Below, piece by piece: positions 61,301 through 64,000 of a stretch of 64,000 nt of DNA; the stretch's first letter is position 1; each line of letters begins with the position of its first letter. The translations under genes were made by a program, and so were the position numbers. Location of the stretch: assembly GCA_037013685.1 (NCBI GenBank), contig CM072894.1:30875529-30939528 (forward strand), read 5' to 3'. Under the pieces are notes generated by a model that ran no database searches, was not told the origin of the DNA, and worked only from the letters and a program-made list of their open reading frames with translations. This DNA comes from Acridotheres tristis (Eukaryota > Chordata > Aves > Passeriformes > Sturnidae).

Positions 61301-64000
61301 CTGATGTGTGCTTTTATGATATAATCTAACTGTAATTACCCAAACCAATATCAACATAACAGTCATTCTTATTCTATAGGAAACTTGGGTATTCTACTGT
61401 ATTCAAAAAATGCTTACTCTAAAAGACTTTTCTCATTCCCATTGCAGGGTCAGCATTTCACCTTATGTGAAGTATAGTTGCAAATTAGAGAAATTAGAGT
61501 AATTATATCGAGCTAGACAGTCTTTGGGCTAGTCTCCATGAAAGTTTTGCTGCAAAATAAGACACGACAGGACAGCTGTCACTCTGTGCAACCTTACCAT
61601 GTAGCATCTGAAATATCTGCACTGAGAAGTGGTTTAGAATAGCTGTTTTGAAGTGATTTACTGCTAATTTTGTAGACAAAACCCTAAAGCCAGCTTTCTG
61701 TTTTTAGGGCTTATGCCTTTCAGAAGCTTTTACATTAAATGACAGCAATGAAAAACTTTATTTACAAAATATTCACAGATTAATACTCATAGCTTATTCA
61801 GCATGTAGGACCTCCAGGGTTACCACTACCCCTGAAAAAGTCAGGTCATGAATGCTTGAAATTTTTTAACTTTTACTTGGGTATTAGAAGTTTGGACTGA
61901 ATATTTAACACTTCTAGGCAAATGATAAGATGACATTTAACTTTACAGTTAAGCTTTTTCTTTCTCCCCCTGCAGCATTGGGAACCTCCTGTAATAACTC
62001 TCAGCATCTTTGCTGAATCCAATAGGTTTGTTCACTAACTGTGGCTCCCAGCTGCTGCCCAACATATATGAAAATTTCCACCAAACTCAACATCCTGACC
62101 ATCAAACTTGAAACAGATTAAGACAGAATTAGATTGTCCAGATGCATTACAAAAGAGAGAAATTTACAACCAATTTACAACGGAGTGTTACTAAAATATA
62201 GTGAAATTAATGTAAATAAGCATAGTATCTTCCTTCCCCTCCTCCCCTTCTCTCCTCAGAAATACTCAATGACTAGTTGGCAAGATAAACAGCAAATGCC
62301 ACTGTAACATAATAAGGGCCATGTATCAGAAATGGTAAATATATTGACAGGAGTTGCTTTACTGTTACATGGTATGATTTAAAAAAATATATTTAATTAC
62401 AACTGTCAGAAACTGTGCTAAAAATAAGTTATTGAGTTACATTTTTTTCTACATGACAGATAAATGTAGGAATGTAACATTCTCAAGGAACTGTTTGTAC
62501 TAGGCACTGTATTTCCTCTCCACCCAACAGAACTTCCAGAAGAACATCATATGAATTTTGCAAGTATATCAAGGAGATAATAGTCACCACAGGCTGTAAA
62601 AACTGGAAGATCATAGACATGCAAGTATATGCAGGTGCTACAAGCAAACTACATTTTCTTCCTGCCAAAACGGCCTCTCTAATCTCCAAGCTAGTGAAAA
62701 GGTCCTCACAGCTCCAATATTTTCCCTGCAGCCACAACAGTTTTTTACATACATATGCAGCCATTTGATTTTATCCCCCAGAAGGACAAACCCAGCAAGT
62801 GAGAGTGTCCATCAACTCCCTTGAAGGTTACATACACTTTATATACATCTTGCAAATTAGTCTACGTACTCAGGTTCTCTGTAGTTATTAAAATCCTACC
62901 ATCATTTCCCTAGAAAGAGAAGGAAGAATGTTGATTTTAGGTATTCAGGCATCATTCTCACTAAATTGAGTGGCGAGTTAAACCATATGGGGACATTAAA
63001 TGATTCCAGGTCACTGCTACACTAGATCATCCCCACAGAATTGGTTTAGTTCAGAAATGTTTGGTGTCAGGAGCTGCAACCACAGTTGCTCATTATCCAA
63101 GCAGCTGCTTAGATGTCCCATGTGTGCCTGACACCAAGGCACTCAAGCCAACATGGTTTAATTTATTCAAAATAATGGTGTGGTCATGCCTTGTACACCT
63201 AAAAGAATGGCCCTGATTCCATGGGAAATGGCAGTGTTTGGTGCTATGAACTAAAAAACCACTTTGTCCCAAACAGTGCCAAAGCAGAGGCAAAGCTGCA
63301 CATCTCCAGTTCTGACTCGGCTGTTCCACACCTCCTGGCCTGGCTGGTGGCACTTGGCTTCCCCAGAAAATGTCCAGAACTCACCTCAGAATGCTTAATG
63401 CCACATCTTTTAAGGAAGTATTCATTTTTTTACACATACCTACAGAAAACTGTTGTCCTCAAGCTGCTGTCGTACTCTGGAAGTATTTTTGAGGAAAACT
63501 ACACAGGTGTTGAAAGAAAGGCAGCAGCAGAGATACTTCTCAAAGAGGTGCTCACCTGGAATATCTTCCATCTGAGTTTGTCAGTGCTCAAGCCCTCTAA
63601 CCAGCCACCTCAGCTTCACAGAAATCTTTTCTGGGAATTACACAACGACCAAGTGCCTGCACCTTACCACAACACTTACTTCTTGCTCTAGAAGTTAAGC
63701 TTTCATTAAAAGTTTCTACTCATTATGCCTGCAAGGAAAATTTATCAAAACACAAACAAAACATAAACCTTCAACCCATATAGAGCTTGATAAAACAGCT
63801 CAGAAATTCTGTTTTTCTTCTTAGCACATCACTGAAATGAAATCACAGCACTTCCTAAAGGCAGCTTCACTGAAAACACCAGATTTTTAATAAATATTAA
63901 AGTGTAGTTCTCAAGGGGTTTTTGCCACCCTTCCCAAAGCAGCCTACAAGATTTTGCCTTCAGCCTCACTCTTTTTCCCTCAACGATCTCAAAAGAAAAT
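55387..64000. other. Non-coding stretch containing the longest chance ORF
   Basis: The longest open frame of the window, 156 codons, lies at 63221-63691 but has no recognisable product (see findings). Other frames are 60-109 codons. Small tandem words occur: an 11-base AATTTACAACC pair at 62161-62182 and a GATAGCTTCAAA pair 19 bases apart at 59364-59394. The CR1-like octamer near 57517 is not followed by CR1 sequence. Blocks near 57180-57330 and 61030-61300 look complex and could be conserved non-coding DNA. Confidence 0.68.

Noticed and set aside
63221..63691. 156-codon frame as a protein-coding gene
   Set aside because: No recognisable product, antisense overlap with another open frame, no splice or promoter context; length is within what chance can give in 64 kb. 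Kept only as a finding.
1..64000. CRISPR arrays, bacterial operons, rRNA or tRNA genes
   Set aside because: No regularly spaced repeats, no long gene-dense frames and no tRNA-like conserved arms were seen; the DNA is clearly vertebrate.

Overview
The window looks like nuclear DNA of a bird, most likely a passerine, and it holds no protein-coding gene that I can recognise. The bird call rests on degraded CR1 retrotransposon ends that carry the avian tail with ATTCTATGA-type octamers (three tails in TCATAGAAT/ATTCTATGA style, at about 26.8, 37.8 and 38.3 kb, and a longer copy at 17.7-18.2 kb). It also fits that there are no SINE or L1-like elements, the sequence is AT-rich and poor in CpG, and interspersed repeats are sparse. 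The family match is from memory; no database was searched.

Layout. From 1 to about 17.6 kb is unique-looking non-coding sequence with short chance ORFs. A TA-rich simple repeat with a 15-base direct repeat (17596-17665) abuts the 3' end of a minus-strand CR1 copy (17667 to about 18160). From 18.2 to 26.8 kb the sequence is non-coding, with a (TA)n microsatellite at 19.89 kb, a short (CA)n at 22.2 kb and a GC-rich patch without CpG at 24.54-24.87 kb. A plus-strand CR1 tail lies near 26.8 kb. An ATT/TAA repeat (37.62 kb) lies about 170 bases before two CR1 fragments in opposite orientation (37842-38288), with their 3' tails facing outward. From 38.3 to 64 kb there are A-rich low-complexity tracts (42.96, 46.63, 50.52 and 55.37 kb) and otherwise unique sequence.

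Coding potential. The longest open frame is 156 codons (63221-63691). Open frames elsewhere are about 60-120 codons, often overlap on both strands, and resemble no family I know. This is what chance gives in a window of this size. The window is best read as a large intron or an intergenic desert. I could not tell which gene it belongs to.

Nothing here works together as a pathway, and I see no convincing new biological system. The items most worth checking are the inverted CR1 pair, a few well-formed acceptor/donor pairs that could be micro-exons or lncRNA exons (best at 16365-16396), and several AT-rich blocks with clustered homeodomain/SOX-like words that could be conserved enhancers. All of these are inference and need alignment or RNA data.
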